From positions 6,470-70,469 of the forward strand of contig NZ_JAOQKC010000018.1 in NCBI RefSeq assembly GCF_025567165.1: 64,000 nt of DNA. Reading direction: 5' to 3'. The notes below the pieces were generated by a model. The model did not search any database. It saw only the letters and a program-made list of their open reading frames with translations, and was not told where the DNA came from. The position numbers and the translations under genes were made by a program. This stretch comes from Laedolimicola ammoniilytica. GTDB lineage: Bacteria; Bacillota; Clostridia; Lachnospirales; Lachnospiraceae. Positions within the stretch are counted from its first letter, which is position 1; every line of letters begins with the position of its first letter. Positions 51,080 to 60,441 of this stretch are shown piece by piece.

Positions 51080-53209
51080 ATGGACAAGAAAGAATTTACC
51101 AGACACGAGTACTACAGAAACCGGGAGTTGTCCTGGCTGGCGTTCAATGAGCGTGTGCTCAGCGAGGCGCGCGACAAAACGATTCCGCTTTTTGAACGGT
51201 TGAAATTTTTAAGCATCACCGCGTCCAATCTGGACGAGTTCTTTATGATCCGGGTGGCCTCCTTAAAGGATATGGTACATGCGGGCTACACGAAAAAAGA
51301 TATCGCCGGTATGACTGCGGAGGAGCAGATCGAGGCGATTACGCAAGAGGTACGGGGCCTGGTGAGTCTCCAGTATTCTACCTATACCCGTTCCCTGCTG
51401 CCTGCTTTAAAGCAGAATGGGCTCCATGTGATTCAGGAGCATGAGGCTCTGACCAAAGAAGAGGCCCGTTATGTGGATCGCTATTTCCGGGATAATGTCT
51501 ATCCGGTGCTGACCCCCATGGCTGTGGATTCCTCCCGTCCCTTCCCGTTGATTCGCAACAAGACCCTGAATATCGGCGCATTGCTTCAGAAAAAGGGTGA
51601 GAAGGACGCCGAACTGGAGTTTGCCACTGTGCAGGTGCCCTCGGTACTGCCCCGTATCGTGCGGCTGCCAGACAGCGAGGATGGCACGAAAAATGTGATT
51701 CTGCTGGAGGAAATCATCGAGCGGAATATGCAGCAGTTGTTTTTGAAATACGATATCGTCAGCGCGTCTCCCTATCGCGTCATGCGAAACGCCGACCTGA
51801 CCATCGACGAGGACGAGGCTGCGGATTTGTTAAAAGAGATTCAGAAGCAGCTGAAGAAACGTCAGTGGGGCGAGGCCATCCGGCTGGAGGTGGAGGAGAA
51901 GATCGACAAACGTCTCCTGAAGATTCTCTCTAAGGAGCTGGATATTAAAGAGCAGGCTCTGTATAAAATCAATGGCCCGCTGGATCTGACCTTTCTGATG
52001 AAAATGTACGGCATGGAGGGCTTTGATTCCTTAAAGATCCCGAAGCACATACCCGCGCCGGTGAAGGAACTGCCTGTGGACTGCAATATCTTTGACGAGA
52101 TCCGCAAAGGTGATATCCTTCTACATCACCCGTACCAGACCTTCGATCCGGTGGTGAAGTTTGTGAAGGACGCGGCCAACGATCCGAAGGTACTGGCCAT
52201 CAAACAGACCCTGTACCGTGTCAGCGGCAATTCCCCGATTATCGCGGCCTTGGCCCAGGCGGCGGAGAATGGCAAGCAGGTTTCCGTACTGGTGGAGCTG
52301 AAAGCCCGCTTCGATGAGGAAAACAATATTATCTGGGCGAAGATGCTGGAGAAGGCAGGCGCCCATGTTATCTATGGTCTGGTGGGCCTGAAGACCCACA
52401 GTAAAATTACCCTGGTGGTGCGCAGGGAAGAGGACGGCATCCGCCGCTACGTCCATTTGGGAACCGGTAACTACAACGATTCCACGGCAAAGCTGTATAC
52501 AGATATGGGACTTCTGACCTGCTCCGCGCCCATCGGCGAGGACGCTACGGCAGTCTTCAATATGCTTTCCGGTTATTCCGAGCCCGAGGGCTGGAACAAG
52601 CTGTCCCTGGCTCCGCTGTGGCTGAAGGATCGGCTGCTGGCTCTAATCCAGAGAGAGAAGGAGCATGCGAAAAACGGAGGCGAGGGCCGGATCGTCGCGA
52701 AGATGAATTCCCTGTGCGACCGGGATGTGATTGTGGCCCTCTATGAGGCGTCCGCAGCAGGCGTACAGATTGACTTGATTGTCCGGGGAATCTGTTGCCT
52801 GAAGGTGGGCATTCCCGGCGTCAGCGAGAATATTCATGTGCGCTCCATCGTCGGCAATTTCCTGGAGCACAGCCGTATTTTCTATTTCTATAATAACGGC
52901 CTGGAGGATGTGTTCTGTGCCAGCGCCGACTGGATGCCGCGAAATCTGGAGAAGCGTGTGGAGATCATGTTCCCCATCGAACGGGAGGAGCTGAAGGAGG
53001 AGGTCATTCATATCCTGGATATCGAGTTGAAGGACAATGTGAAGGCTCATGTATTGCAGCCGGACGACACCTACGAGAAGGTGGATCGACGGGGCAAAGC
53101 AATTTTAAGTTCCCAGGATTATTTTGTGGAAGAGGCGAAAGAGAAGGCGAAGGCCGAGAAGTATGTGGTGAATCGTCGGGTGTTTATCCCTGAAGAACCG
53201 GCAGAATAA
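51080..53209 (+). CDS. ppk1: polyphosphate kinase 1
   Basis: The 709-aa enzyme polymerises phosphate from ATP. It has the N-terminal helical domain (RNRELSWLAFNERVLSEA near residues 13-30), the head domain (FFMIRVASLKDMVHAG), and two PLD-like C-terminal domains with autophosphorylation histidines (VHLGTGNYNDSTAKLYTD near 457-474 and FLEHSRIFYFYNNG near 594-607). Full length. Together with the Ppx-like gene it forms an operon. Confidence 0.96.
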   Translation: MDKKEFTRHEYYRNRELSWLAFNERVLSEARDKTIPLFERLKFLSITASNLDEFFMIRVASLKDMVHAGYTKKDIAGMTAEEQIEAITQEVRGLVSLQYSTYTRSLLPALKQNGLHVIQEHEALTKEEARYVDRYFRDNVYPVLTPMAVDSSRPFPLIRNKTLNIGALLQKKGEKDAELEFATVQVPSVLPRIVRLPDSEDGTKNVILLEEIIERNMQQLFLKYDIVSASPYRVMRNADLTIDEDEAADLLKEIQKQLKKRQWGEAIRLEVEEKIDKRLLKILSKELDIKEQALYKINGPLDLTFLMKMYGMEGFDSLKIPKHIPAPVKELPVDCNIFDEIRKGDILLHHPYQTFDPVVKFVKDAANDPKVLAIKQTLYRVSGNSPIIAALAQAAENGKQVSVLVELKARFDEENNIIWAKMLEKAGAHVIYGLVGLKTHSKITLVVRREEDGIRRYVHLGTGNYNDSTAKLYTDMGLLTCSAPIGEDATAVFNMLSGYSEPEGWNKLSLAPLWLKDRLLALIQREKEHAKNGGEGRIVAKMNSLCDRDVIVALYEASAAGVQIDLIVRGICCLKVGIPGVSENIHVRSIVGNFLEHSRIFYFYNNGLEDVFCASADWMPRNLEKRVEIMFPIEREELKEEVIHILDIELKDNVKAHVLQPDDTYEKVDRRGKAILSSQDYFVEEAKEKAKAEKYVVNRRVFIPEEPAE

Positions 53210-53219
53210 GAGAAAAAAT

Positions 53220-53399
53220 AGCAAAATCTACGATGGAACCGGACTTCGCAACAAGCTCTGCCTTGATCTGGCGAAAGAGGTGGGGGTATCCTTTGCCGTG
53301 GAGGCCAAGTGGTGGTTCAACGAGCGGGACGGTCAGGATCTGACGCCCTATCTGCCGGTGTTCGAAGACGTGACCTTCGAGGCCTCCACAGGAGAATAG
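53220..53399 (+). pseudogene. C-terminal remnant of an unknown gene
   Basis: An open frame of about 59 codons with good codon use runs to TAG 53399, reading ...GTGLRNKLCLDLAKEVGV near its start and YLPVFEDVTFEASTGE at its end. No start codon with a ribosome site precedes it. It is in a different frame from ppk1, which is itself complete, so it is not a ppk frameshift. It looks like the end of a lost gene; I do not recognise the family. Confidence 0.5.
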
Positions 53400-53427
53400 G
53401 AGAAAGTAAAAAAGGAAAAGTTATCCA

Positions 53428-53456
53428 TGGCAATTTCCGGCGGTTCGTGGTATAAT
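53428..53456 (+). promoter_or_regulatory. promoter of the lipoprotein gene
   Basis: Extended -10 TGGTATAAT (TATAAT at 53451-53456) with a weak TGGCAA (53428-53433) 17 nt upstream. Confidence 0.55.
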
Positions 53457-53496
53457 CATCCCAGCTTGCAAAAGGAAAAGACGGGAGGAAGATCAC

Positions 53497-53955
53497 ATGA
53501 AAAGAGGACGTTGTCTGATTGTGCTGCTGGCTGCAGCCCTGACGCTGGGAGCCTGTGGAGGGAAAAAGCAGAGTGTTGTATATACGCTGGAACAGGAGAA
53601 TGATGGCCTGAAGATGACCGATACCATGAAGCTGGAGGCCCGGGGCGACAGTGTGGAGAAGATGGAAGAAACCATCAGCATGGATATGGCGGCCTTTGAC
53701 GAGGACACTCAGAAGCTAATGGTGGAGGCCTATGATTCCCTGGTGGAATCCTACCAGGCTGTGGACGGCGTGGAGTGTACCGGAACCACGACGGACAGTG
53801 TATATACCATCCAGATCGCCATTGATACCTCCGGGGACACGGTGGCGAAGTTGGCTGAGCAGGGACTGCTTCAGGTGGAGGGTAGTACGGACGGAATCTC
53901 TCTGGAGAAGACCGGTCAGTCACTGGAAGCAGGCGGTTATACCAAAACAGAATAA
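53497..53955 (+). CDS. DUF1307/YehR-like lipoprotein
   Basis: The 152-aa protein starts with a lipoprotein signal peptide (MKRGRCLIVLLAAALTLGAC), with the lipobox cysteine at residue 20. The mature part resembles the YehR/DUF1307 family (VVYTLEQENDGLKMTDTMKLEARGD in parts), with a beta-rich fold. It should be anchored outside the membrane. Function is unknown. It has a promoter and terminator of its own, so is a single-gene unit. Confidence 0.85.
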   Translation: MKRGRCLIVLLAAALTLGACGGKKQSVVYTLEQENDGLKMTDTMKLEARGDSVEKMEETISMDMAAFDEDTQKLMVEAYDSLVESYQAVDGVECTGTTTDSVYTIQIAIDTSGDTVAKLAEQGLLQVEGSTDGISLEKTGQSLEAGGYTKTE

Positions 53956-53975
53956 GCGAACATAAGAGAACAGAG

Positions 53976-54023
53976 AAAAGCTCCGACAGAGGCGGGAAGG
54001 CACCGCATCGTCGGAGCTTTTTT
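53976..54023 (+). terminator. terminator of the lipoprotein gene
   Basis: AAAAGCTCCGAC pairs with GTCGGAGCTTTT around a long loop, followed by TT; repeat copy 4 begins in the T-run. Confidence 0.85.
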
Positions 54024-54069
54024 ATGGAATCCTCTATTACGTAAAAAAATATTATCGCACTGCGACGGA
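54018..54069 (+). repeat. terminator-associated palindromic repeat, degenerate copy 4
   Basis: TTTTTATGGAAT can pair imperfectly with ATTACGTAAAAA, followed by TTATCGCACTGCGACGGA, which matches copy 3 at 17 of 18 positions. The second stem is missing or lost. It sits directly on the T-run of a terminator, as do the other copies. Confidence 0.6.
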
Positions 54070-54079
54070 TCAGAAAAAT

Positions 54080-54898
54080 TTAATCCAGCATGAATTTCTG
54101 AATAATTTCCGCAATTCCGGAATGGTTGTTGTCATTCTCAGTGATATAGACGCCGTAGGGGTACATCTCCGGGCGGGCATTCTTCATGACGCAGGGGGTC
54201 TTGACAGCCTGCAGCATAGCAATATCGTTCTCTGCGTCGCCTGCGGCCAGCGTATTTTCGATGGGCACGTTCAGATAATTGCAGAGCCAGCGGATGCCGC
54301 TTCCCTTATTGATGCCCTCCGGAAGAAACTCCAGATACTGATCGCAGGAGAAGAACATATCGATGTGGTGGGCCTTGCTCCAGGGAACCATGTGTTCTCG
54401 GAATTTCTCCAGTTTCTCCCGGTCGTGCAGGTCGATGAACAGTAGCTTGATGGGATCCCAGGTGATGGCCTTGGTGACGTCCTCCAGCACTTCGTAGGTC
54501 ACCAGGGTGGACTTGGCATAATACTGAATCTCCGGATCCTCCCGCTCGCAGAGTACGCCGTGGTCGGAGTAGGTCTGGGGATGCAGGCCGAACTTGTAAG
54601 CCTCGTCGAAGGCCTCCCGGATGTAGCTTCGGTCCACGCCGGTCTGGAAGATGGTCTCCCTGGTGTACGCGTCGTAGATCAGCGCGCCGTTGGAGGTGAT
54701 GGCATAGCAGCCGGGCTTGTCCATGTGAAGCTTCTCCAGCTGAAAAATGGTGCTGTATAAGGGGCGGCCGGTGGTGATGACCACGGCATGTCCCTGATCC
54801 GCAGCCTTCTGAATAGCTTCCAGGTTCCCGGGCGTGATATCCTTATTGTCGTCCAGCAGAGTTCCGTCCAGATCCACAAATAAAATTTTCTTTTCCAT
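54080..54898 (-). CDS. Cof-type HAD phosphatase
   Basis: The 272-aa HAD hydrolase has the nucleophile motif LFVDLDGTLLDDN near residues 5-17, TTGRPLYST, and a C-terminal DAENDIAMLQAV near 222-233, as in Cof/YbiV/YidA. A large cap domain (about 80-185) is present. It would remove phosphate from a sugar phosphate or cofactor. The gene is convergent with the lipoprotein gene. The start ATG has GAGGAG on the minus strand. Confidence 0.92.
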   Translation of the reverse strand: MEKKILFVDLDGTLLDDNKDITPGNLEAIQKAADQGHAVVITTGRPLYSTIFQLEKLHMDKPGCYAITSNGALIYDAYTRETIFQTGVDRSYIREAFDEAYKFGLHPQTYSDHGVLCEREDPEIQYYAKSTLVTYEVLEDVTKAITWDPIKLLFIDLHDREKLEKFREHMVPWSKAHHIDMFFSCDQYLEFLPEGINKGSGIRWLCNYLNVPIENTLAAGDAENDIAMLQAVKTPCVMKNARPEMYPYGVYITENDNNHSGIAEIIQKFMLD

Positions 54899-55021
54899 TT
54901 CTAAAAACTCCTCATAAAAATCTGTAATATGAGTTGATTATAGCACGAAAAGTCCCGGTATAAAAGCATAGTTTTGGAAAATAGAGGAATACTAGGCGTA
55001 GAAAAATACGGAGGTACCTGT

Positions 55022-56428
55022 ATGAGTGAAAAACTGTCTGCCCGATTAAAAGAAAATACATCCCGCCTGGACGAAATCCTGAATCTCGATACGAATTTCG
55101 ATATCATAAGAAAGGGCGTCCAGACCGGCGGCCGGGACGCATGTATCTATTTTATTGATGGATTTCTGGAGGAATCCGTCATGGAAAAACTGTTGGAATT
55201 TTTTTACAAGTTGAAACCAGAGGAGCTTCCCATGACCGCACAGCAGATGGCCGCCCATGTGGTTCCTTACGTGGAGGTCTCAGCCATGGAAAACTTGGAC
55301 GAGATCCTGAAGAGCCTCCTGTCCGGCGTTACCTGCCTGTTCATCGACGGCTACGACGCCTGCATTGGCCTGGACTGCCGTTCCTATCCCATGCGGAGTG
55401 TGGATGAGCCCTCCAAGGACAAGGCCCTCCGGGGCTCCAAGGACGGCTTTGTGGAGACCCTGGTATTCAACACGGCCCTGATTCGAAGACGTATCCGAAG
55501 CACTCACCTTTCCATGGAAATAATGACGGCAGGCCGGACTTCCCGGACGGACATCGTCCTCTGTTACATGAACGAGCGGGTGGACCGAAAGCTCCTGCGG
55601 GAGCTGAAAGGCCGCATCAGCGCCATTCAGGTGGATTCCCTGACCATGAACCAGGAGAGCCTGGCTGAGTGCATCTATGAGCGGAAATGGTTCAATCCTT
55701 TCCCGAAATTCAAATTCACCGAGCGGCCGGATACGGCCTCGGCGGCTATCCTGGAAGGCAACATCGTGATTCTGGTGGACAATTCGCCCCAGGCCATGAT
55801 TGTGCCTACATCCATTTTCGACATCATTGAGGAAGCGGACGACTACTACTTTCCCCCGGTGACCGGTTCTTACCTTCGGCTGTCCCGGTTTATCATTGCG
55901 ATTATTACGTTACTTCTGACGCCGACGTTCCTGCTGTTGTATCAGAATCCGGACTGGATTCCGAAATGGCTGGCCTTTATCGTCATCAAGGACACGGTGA
56001 ACATCCCGGTGGTCTGGCAGTTTCTGATGCTGGAGCTGGCCATCGACGGTCTGCGCCTGGCGGCTATCAATACCCCCAGTATGCTGAGTACGCCCTTAAG
56101 CGTGGTGGCCGGTATCGTCCTGGGGCAGTTCACTGTGGATTCCGGCTGGTTTAACGCAGAAATCATGATGTACATGGCCTTTGTGGCCATCGCCAACTAC
56201 ACCCAGTCCAGCTATGAGCTGGGCTACGCCCTGAAATTCATGCGGTTGATCTTGCTGGTGCTGACCGCAGCGTTCAATCTCTGGGGGTATATCGCAGGGA
56301 TAATCCTGACTATGACCGCCATCATTGGTAATAAAACGGTGGCCGGGAAGAGCTACATTTATCCGCTGTTCCCGCTGAACCTGACGCAGTTGAAAAGACG
56401 GTTTCTGCGGATGCGTTTGAAAGAATAA
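55022..56428 (+). CDS. GerA/SpoVAF family spore germination protein
   Basis: The 468-aa protein has an N-terminal soluble domain (about 1-280) and a C-terminal membrane region of about five segments (290-450). FDIIRKGVQTGGRDACIYFIDGF near residues 26-48 (in parts) and KWFNPFPKFKFTERPDTA near 222-239 are typical of the GerA family, and the whole protein resembles SpoVAF. It would sit in the inner spore membrane during germination. No GerB/GerC gene follows, which supports SpoVAF-like function rather than a nutrient receptor. The start is ATG 55022 with GGAGG. Confidence 0.9.
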   Translation: MSEKLSARLKENTSRLDEILNLDTNFDIIRKGVQTGGRDACIYFIDGFLEESVMEKLLEFFYKLKPEELPMTAQQMAAHVVPYVEVSAMENLDEILKSLLSGVTCLFIDGYDACIGLDCRSYPMRSVDEPSKDKALRGSKDGFVETLVFNTALIRRRIRSTHLSMEIMTAGRTSRTDIVLCYMNERVDRKLLRELKGRISAIQVDSLTMNQESLAECIYERKWFNPFPKFKFTERPDTASAAILEGNIVILVDNSPQAMIVPTSIFDIIEEADDYYFPPVTGSYLRLSRFIIAIITLLLTPTFLLLYQNPDWIPKWLAFIVIKDTVNIPVVWQFLMLELAIDGLRLAAINTPSMLSTPLSVVAGIVLGQFTVDSGWFNAEIMMYMAFVAIANYTQSSYELGYALKFMRLILLVLTAAFNLWGYIAGIILTMTAIIGNKTVAGKSYIYPLFPLNLTQLKRRFLRMRLKE

Positions 56429-56457
56429 GGAGAATGTTAAAAGAAAACACGGCTTTG

Positions 56458-56484
56458 GTAAAAAGCAAAGCAGGATTCTTTTAC
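56458..56484 (+). repeat. fragment of the palindromic repeat family
   Basis: GCAAAGCAGGATTCT is identical to the loop and right arm of copy 3, and GTAAAA/TTTTAC flank it as a short stem. No terminator precedes it. Confidence 0.4.
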
Positions 56485-56488
56485 AAGG

Positions 56489-56517
56489 TTCACAAAAAAG
56501 AAAGGTTGTGTTATGAT
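56489..56517 (+). promoter_or_regulatory. promoter of sirC-hemB-hemL
   Basis: TTCACA (56489-56494) and TATGAT (56512-56517) are 17 nt apart, with a TG before the -10. Confidence 0.6.
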
Positions 56518-56546
56518 ACTGGCAGAATACCCGGGGAGGATACATT

Positions 56547-57011
56547 ATGAGTCGCTATTTTCCACTGTTTGTGGATCTGGAACAGGAAAAAATCGTGGTG
56601 GTAGGCGCGGGCCGCATCGCGGAGCGGCGGATTCGGACGTTGCTGTCCTTTGACGCGCGGATTACGGTTCTTGCGCCGGAGGCTACGGAAGCCATAAAAA
56701 CATGGGCTGAAGAGGGAGTACTTCACTGGCAGCAGGCTTGCTGGAGCCAGGAAGCAGAAAAATTTCTGGAGGGAAGCCTGTTCGTACTGTCGGCTGCGGA
56801 TGACAGTGCAGTCAATGAGGCGGTATGTTCCGCCTGCAGAAAACGAAACATTCCGGTGAACTGCGCGGATGATCGCACCCGCTGTGATTTTTATTTTCCG
56901 GGAATCGCGGAGGGCGGCGGCGTGACGGCCGGTATCACGGCCGGAGGAACGAATCACCGGCTTGCCCGGGAAGCGACCGAAAAAGTCCGGGAGCTTCTGA
57001 TCAAAATGTGA
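56547..57011 (+). CDS. precorrin-2 dehydrogenase (siroheme synthase N-domain)
   Basis: The 154-aa protein resembles the SirC/Met8 N-terminal domain. KIVVVGAGRIAERRIRTLLSF near residues 15-35 (in parts) forms the NAD-binding Rossmann fold and VLSAADDSAVN is near 83-93. It oxidises precorrin-2 to sirohydrochlorin; Met8 homologs also insert iron or cobalt. It is smaller than Met8 (about 270 aa), so it probably lacks the chelatase part. hemB follows after 80 nt. Confidence 0.88.
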   Translation: MSRYFPLFVDLEQEKIVVVGAGRIAERRIRTLLSFDARITVLAPEATEAIKTWAEEGVLHWQQACWSQEAEKFLEGSLFVLSAADDSAVNEAVCSACRKRNIPVNCADDRTRCDFYFPGIAEGGGVTAGITAGGTNHRLAREATEKVRELLIKM

Positions 57012-57091
57012 AAAAGATGATCCGTTTCGAGATAGATATGTTATACTGCTAACAGAGAAAAAGATAGAAACAAAAGAGGAGACGAAAAGTA

Positions 57092-58075
57092 ATGGATATG
57101 AACATCAGACCGAGACGCCTTCGCAATGGCGTCCAGTTACGGAAAATGGTACGGGAGACCAGAATGGATAAGAGTTCCCTGATTTACCCGATGTTTGTAA
57201 AAGAAGGAACGGGAATCCGGGAAGAGATTCCGACCATGCCGGGACAGTATCGGTACAGTATCGATCAGCTTCCCTATGCGCTGGAAGAGCTTGCGAAGGC
57301 CGGCGTGGGAAGCGTCATGTTTTTCGGAATTCCCGATCATAAGGACGCATGCGGCAGCGGCGCTTACGCAGAGGACGGAATTGTACAGAAGGCGTTCCGG
57401 GAGGCTAAGAAACAGTTTCCGGATCTGTACTGTATCGGCGACGTATGTATGTGCGAGTACACCTCCCATGGTCACTGCGGCATTCTCCACGGAGAATACG
57501 TGGACAATGATAAAACCCTGGAGTATCTGGCGAAAATTGCCCTGTCCCAGGTGCAGGCAGGCGCGGATATGGTAGCGCCCTCCGATATGATGGACGGGCG
57601 TGTGGCGGCTATCCGTTCTATCCTGGACGACAATGGCTATGTGGAAACTCCGATTATGTCCTATGCGGTAAAATACGCTTCCGCCTTTTACGGTCCCTTC
57701 CGCGACGCGGCAGGCAGTGCTCCGGCCTTCGGCGACCGGAAGTCTTATCAGATGGATTACCACAACCGCCGGGAGGGCGTGAAGGAAGCTCTGCTGGATG
57801 TGGAGGAAGGCGCGGATATCATCATGGTAAAGCCTGCCATGAGCTATCTGGATGTGATTGCGGAGGTAAAGGAAAGTATCGTGCTTCCGGTGGCAGCCTA
57901 CAGTGTCAGCGGCGAATACGCCATGATTAAGGCAGGCGCGTCCCTGGGCTACATTGACGAGGCGTCCATTATCTGTGAGACAGCGGCAAGCGCTTACCGG
58001 GCAGGTGTAGATCTGTACCTGACCTATTTCGCAAAAGAGATTGCAGGCTTTATGGATGAAGGGAGAATTGGTTAA
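57092..58075 (+). CDS. hemB: porphobilinogen synthase
   Basis: The 327-aa enzyme joins two 5-aminolevulinates. Typical segments are VCMCEYTSHGHCGI near residues 122-135 (metal cysteine area), MSYAVKYASAFYGPFRDAAGSAP near 193-215 (first active lysine) and IIMVKPAMSYLDVI near 246-259 (second active lysine). It overlaps hemL by one base (TAATG). It provides porphobilinogen for siroheme or corrinoids. Confidence 0.96.
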   Translation: MDMNIRPRRLRNGVQLRKMVRETRMDKSSLIYPMFVKEGTGIREEIPTMPGQYRYSIDQLPYALEELAKAGVGSVMFFGIPDHKDACGSGAYAEDGIVQKAFREAKKQFPDLYCIGDVCMCEYTSHGHCGILHGEYVDNDKTLEYLAKIALSQVQAGADMVAPSDMMDGRVAAIRSILDDNGYVETPIMSYAVKYASAFYGPFRDAAGSAPAFGDRKSYQMDYHNRREGVKEALLDVEEGADIIMVKPAMSYLDVIAEVKESIVLPVAAYSVSGEYAMIKAGASLGYIDEASIICETAASAYRAGVDLYLTYFAKEIAGFMDEGRIG

Positions 58076-59355
58076 TGGGCAGATCAGAAGCACTTTTTGC
58101 AGAAGCAATGGAACATATCCCAGGAGGAGTAAATTCCCCGGTGCGGGCCTTTGGCTCCGTCGGTGAAACACCCCGGTTTATCGCGTCGGCAAAGGGCGCG
58201 TACATGACAGACGCGGACGGCCAGACCTATCTGGATTTTGTAGGATCCTGGGGACCGATGATTCTGGGACATAATCATCCGGAAGTGCTTGCGGACGTCC
58301 TGGAGGCCTGCCGGGAGGGCTTAAGCTTTGGCGCAGCCACAGAGAGGGAGGTGGAGATGGCAGATCTGATCTGCAGCATCGTTCCCTCCATCGAGATGGT
58401 CCGTATGGTCAATTCCGGTACGGAAGCCGTAATGAGCGCTATCCGGGCGGCCAGAGGCTTTACCGGACGGAATAAGATTATCAAATTTGCAGGCTGCTAT
58501 CACGGACACAGCGACGCCATGCTGGTGAAGGCAGGATCCGGCGTGATGACGGCAGGCATTCCGGACAGCGCCGGTGTTCCGGCGGGCTGTACCCAGGATA
58601 CCCTGACGGCTGTATACAACGATCTGGATAGTGTGGAGGCTATCTTCGACCAGTTTCGGGGCGAGATAGCGGCGGTGATCGTGGAGCCGGTGGCTGCCAA
58701 TATGGGCGTGGTGCTTCCCAAAGAAGGTTTCCTGGAGGGACTGCGCAGAATCTGTACCGAGCAGGGCAGCCTTCTGATTTTTGACGAGGTTATCACAGGC
58801 TTTCGCTTAAGCCTGTCCGGCGCGCAGGGATATTTTGGCATTGAGCCGGATCTGACCACCTTTGGCAAGATTATTGGCGGCGGTATGCCGGTGGGCGCTT
58901 ACGGCGGACGGAAGGACGTAATGAAGCTGATTGCTCCCAGCGGCCCGGTTTACCAGGCGGGAACCCTGAGCGGCAATCCGGTTGCCATGGCGGCAGGCTT
59001 AAGACAGCTGAAGCTTCTTCGGGAGACGCCGGATTTTTACGAGAAGCTGAATCATAAGGCGGATGGATTCTTTGAGAATATGCAGGAGGCAGTAAAGGCG
59101 GCAGGAAAGCCCTGGCAGATCAACCACATCGGTTCTCTGGGCTGCATCTTTTTCACCGACCGGCCGGTCACCAATTATGCGGAGGCAAAGACCTCAGATA
59201 CGAAAAAATTCGGAGAATATTTCTCTTATATGATAAAAAACGGCATCTATCTGGCGCCGTCCCAGTTTGAGGCCATGTTCCTGTCGGCGGCCATGACAGA
59301 AGAGGAGCTTGCGAACACGCTGGAGATTTTTAAGGGATATCTGAAGCAGTGCTAA
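58075..59355 (+). CDS. hemL: glutamate-1-semialdehyde 2,1-aminomutase
   Basis: The 426-aa PLP enzyme makes 5-aminolevulinate from glutamate semialdehyde. GVNSPVRAFGSVGETPRF near residues 18-35, MVNSGTEAVMSAIRAARGFTGR near 111-132 and the PLP lysine in TTFGKIIGGGMPVGAYGG near 259-276 match the family. Its start overlaps the hemB stop, so translation is coupled. hemA (glutamyl-tRNA reductase) and hemC are not in the window; charged tRNA from gltX would supply the first substrate. Confidence 0.96.
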   Translation: MGRSEALFAEAMEHIPGGVNSPVRAFGSVGETPRFIASAKGAYMTDADGQTYLDFVGSWGPMILGHNHPEVLADVLEACREGLSFGAATEREVEMADLICSIVPSIEMVRMVNSGTEAVMSAIRAARGFTGRNKIIKFAGCYHGHSDAMLVKAGSGVMTAGIPDSAGVPAGCTQDTLTAVYNDLDSVEAIFDQFRGEIAAVIVEPVAANMGVVLPKEGFLEGLRRICTEQGSLLIFDEVITGFRLSLSGAQGYFGIEPDLTTFGKIIGGGMPVGAYGGRKDVMKLIAPSGPVYQAGTLSGNPVAMAAGLRQLKLLRETPDFYEKLNHKADGFFENMQEAVKAAGKPWQINHIGSLGCIFFTDRPVTNYAEAKTSDTKKFGEYFSYMIKNGIYLAPSQFEAMFLSAAMTEEELANTLEIFKGYLKQC

Positions 59356-59374
59356 GCGTAAGGAGGAGAATACC

Positions 59375-60430
59375 ATGGACAAGAAAAAATACGTAGCTTA
59401 TGTAGGAACTTATACCCATGGCAACAGTGTGGGAATTCATCTTTTTGATCTGGATGTGGAAAATGGCACCATGAAGGAGCGCAAGGTTATCCCGATTAAC
59501 AACCCTTCTTATATCAAAATGTCCCACAACGGAAAATTCCTGTATTCCATCGCCGATGAGGGCGTGAGATCCTTTACGGTACAGCCGGACGGAGATCTGG
59601 TTCCGTTAAACTGCGCCAGCATCGAAGGCATGCGCGGCTGTTATCTGTCTACCGATAAGGATGATAAATATCTCTTTGTGGCAGGCTGGCACGACGGAAA
59701 GGTAACGGTTATGCGCCTGAATGAGGACGGTACGGTGGGAGCGATGACAGACGAGGTTTTCCACAAGGGCCTGGGCAGCGTGGCAGAGCGAAATTTCCGC
59801 CCCCATGTAAACTGCGTGAATCTGACGCCGGACGGAAAGTATCTCTGTGCGGTGGATCTGGGTACGGATCAGATTAAGATTTATAAATTTGATCACAGGA
59901 CCGGTAAAATCGAGCTTCTGGATCTGCTGTTCTGTGAGCTGGAGTCTGCGCCCCGGATTCTCAAATTCAGCAGAAGCGGAAAATTTGCCTATGTGATCAG
60001 TGAACTGAAGAATTATATTACGGTCTACAGGTATGACGGAAGCGGAAAGAACCCGGTATTTGAGGAGATTCAGAAGGTTTCCACACTGAACGATTATCAT
60101 TCCGCCACCAGCGCGGCCTGCGCCCTGCGGTTCTCCAGAGATGACACGAAGCTTCTGTGCACCAATGCCGGGGACAATACGGCAGGTCTTTTCCATGTGG
60201 ATACAGAGACCGGACTGCTGGAGAAAATCTGTATTCTGCCAATTAGCGGGGACTACCCGAAGGCTATTGATTTCTTCCCGGATAATAAGCACATCATGTC
60301 ATTGAACCATGAGAGCAATACCATCACCACCTTTGAGGTGCATTATGACAAAAACTATTTTACAGCCAAGGGAAAACCGATCTCCATTGAGACGCCCAAC
60401 TGTGTTCTGGTGGCAGAAATTAAAGAGTAG
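59375..60430 (+). CDS. lactonase family seven-bladed beta-propeller protein
   Basis: The 351-aa protein resembles YbhE-type 6-phosphogluconolactonase. YVAYVGTYTHGNSVGIHLFDLD near the N-terminus and RPHVNCVNLTPDGKYLCAVDLGTDQIKIYKFD (in parts) near 147-178 are typical, with repeated FSRDDTKLL blade patterns. No signal peptide is seen. It might hydrolyse 6-phosphogluconolactone or another lactone; no gluconate genes adjoin. It is 19 nt after hemL with AGGAGG. Confidence 0.88.
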   Translation: MDKKKYVAYVGTYTHGNSVGIHLFDLDVENGTMKERKVIPINNPSYIKMSHNGKFLYSIADEGVRSFTVQPDGDLVPLNCASIEGMRGCYLSTDKDDKYLFVAGWHDGKVTVMRLNEDGTVGAMTDEVFHKGLGSVAERNFRPHVNCVNLTPDGKYLCAVDLGTDQIKIYKFDHRTGKIELLDLLFCELESAPRILKFSRSGKFAYVISELKNYITVYRYDGSGKNPVFEEIQKVSTLNDYHSATSAACALRFSRDDTKLLCTNAGDNTAGLFHVDTETGLLEKICILPISGDYPKAIDFFPDNKHIMSLNHESNTITTFEVHYDKNYFTAKGKPISIETPNCVLVAEIKE

Positions 60431-60441
60431 TGTGGACAGAC

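Noticed and set aside
53210..53399. Frameshift in ppk1
   Set aside because: ppk1 has full length and complete motifs; the downstream frame does not continue its domain.
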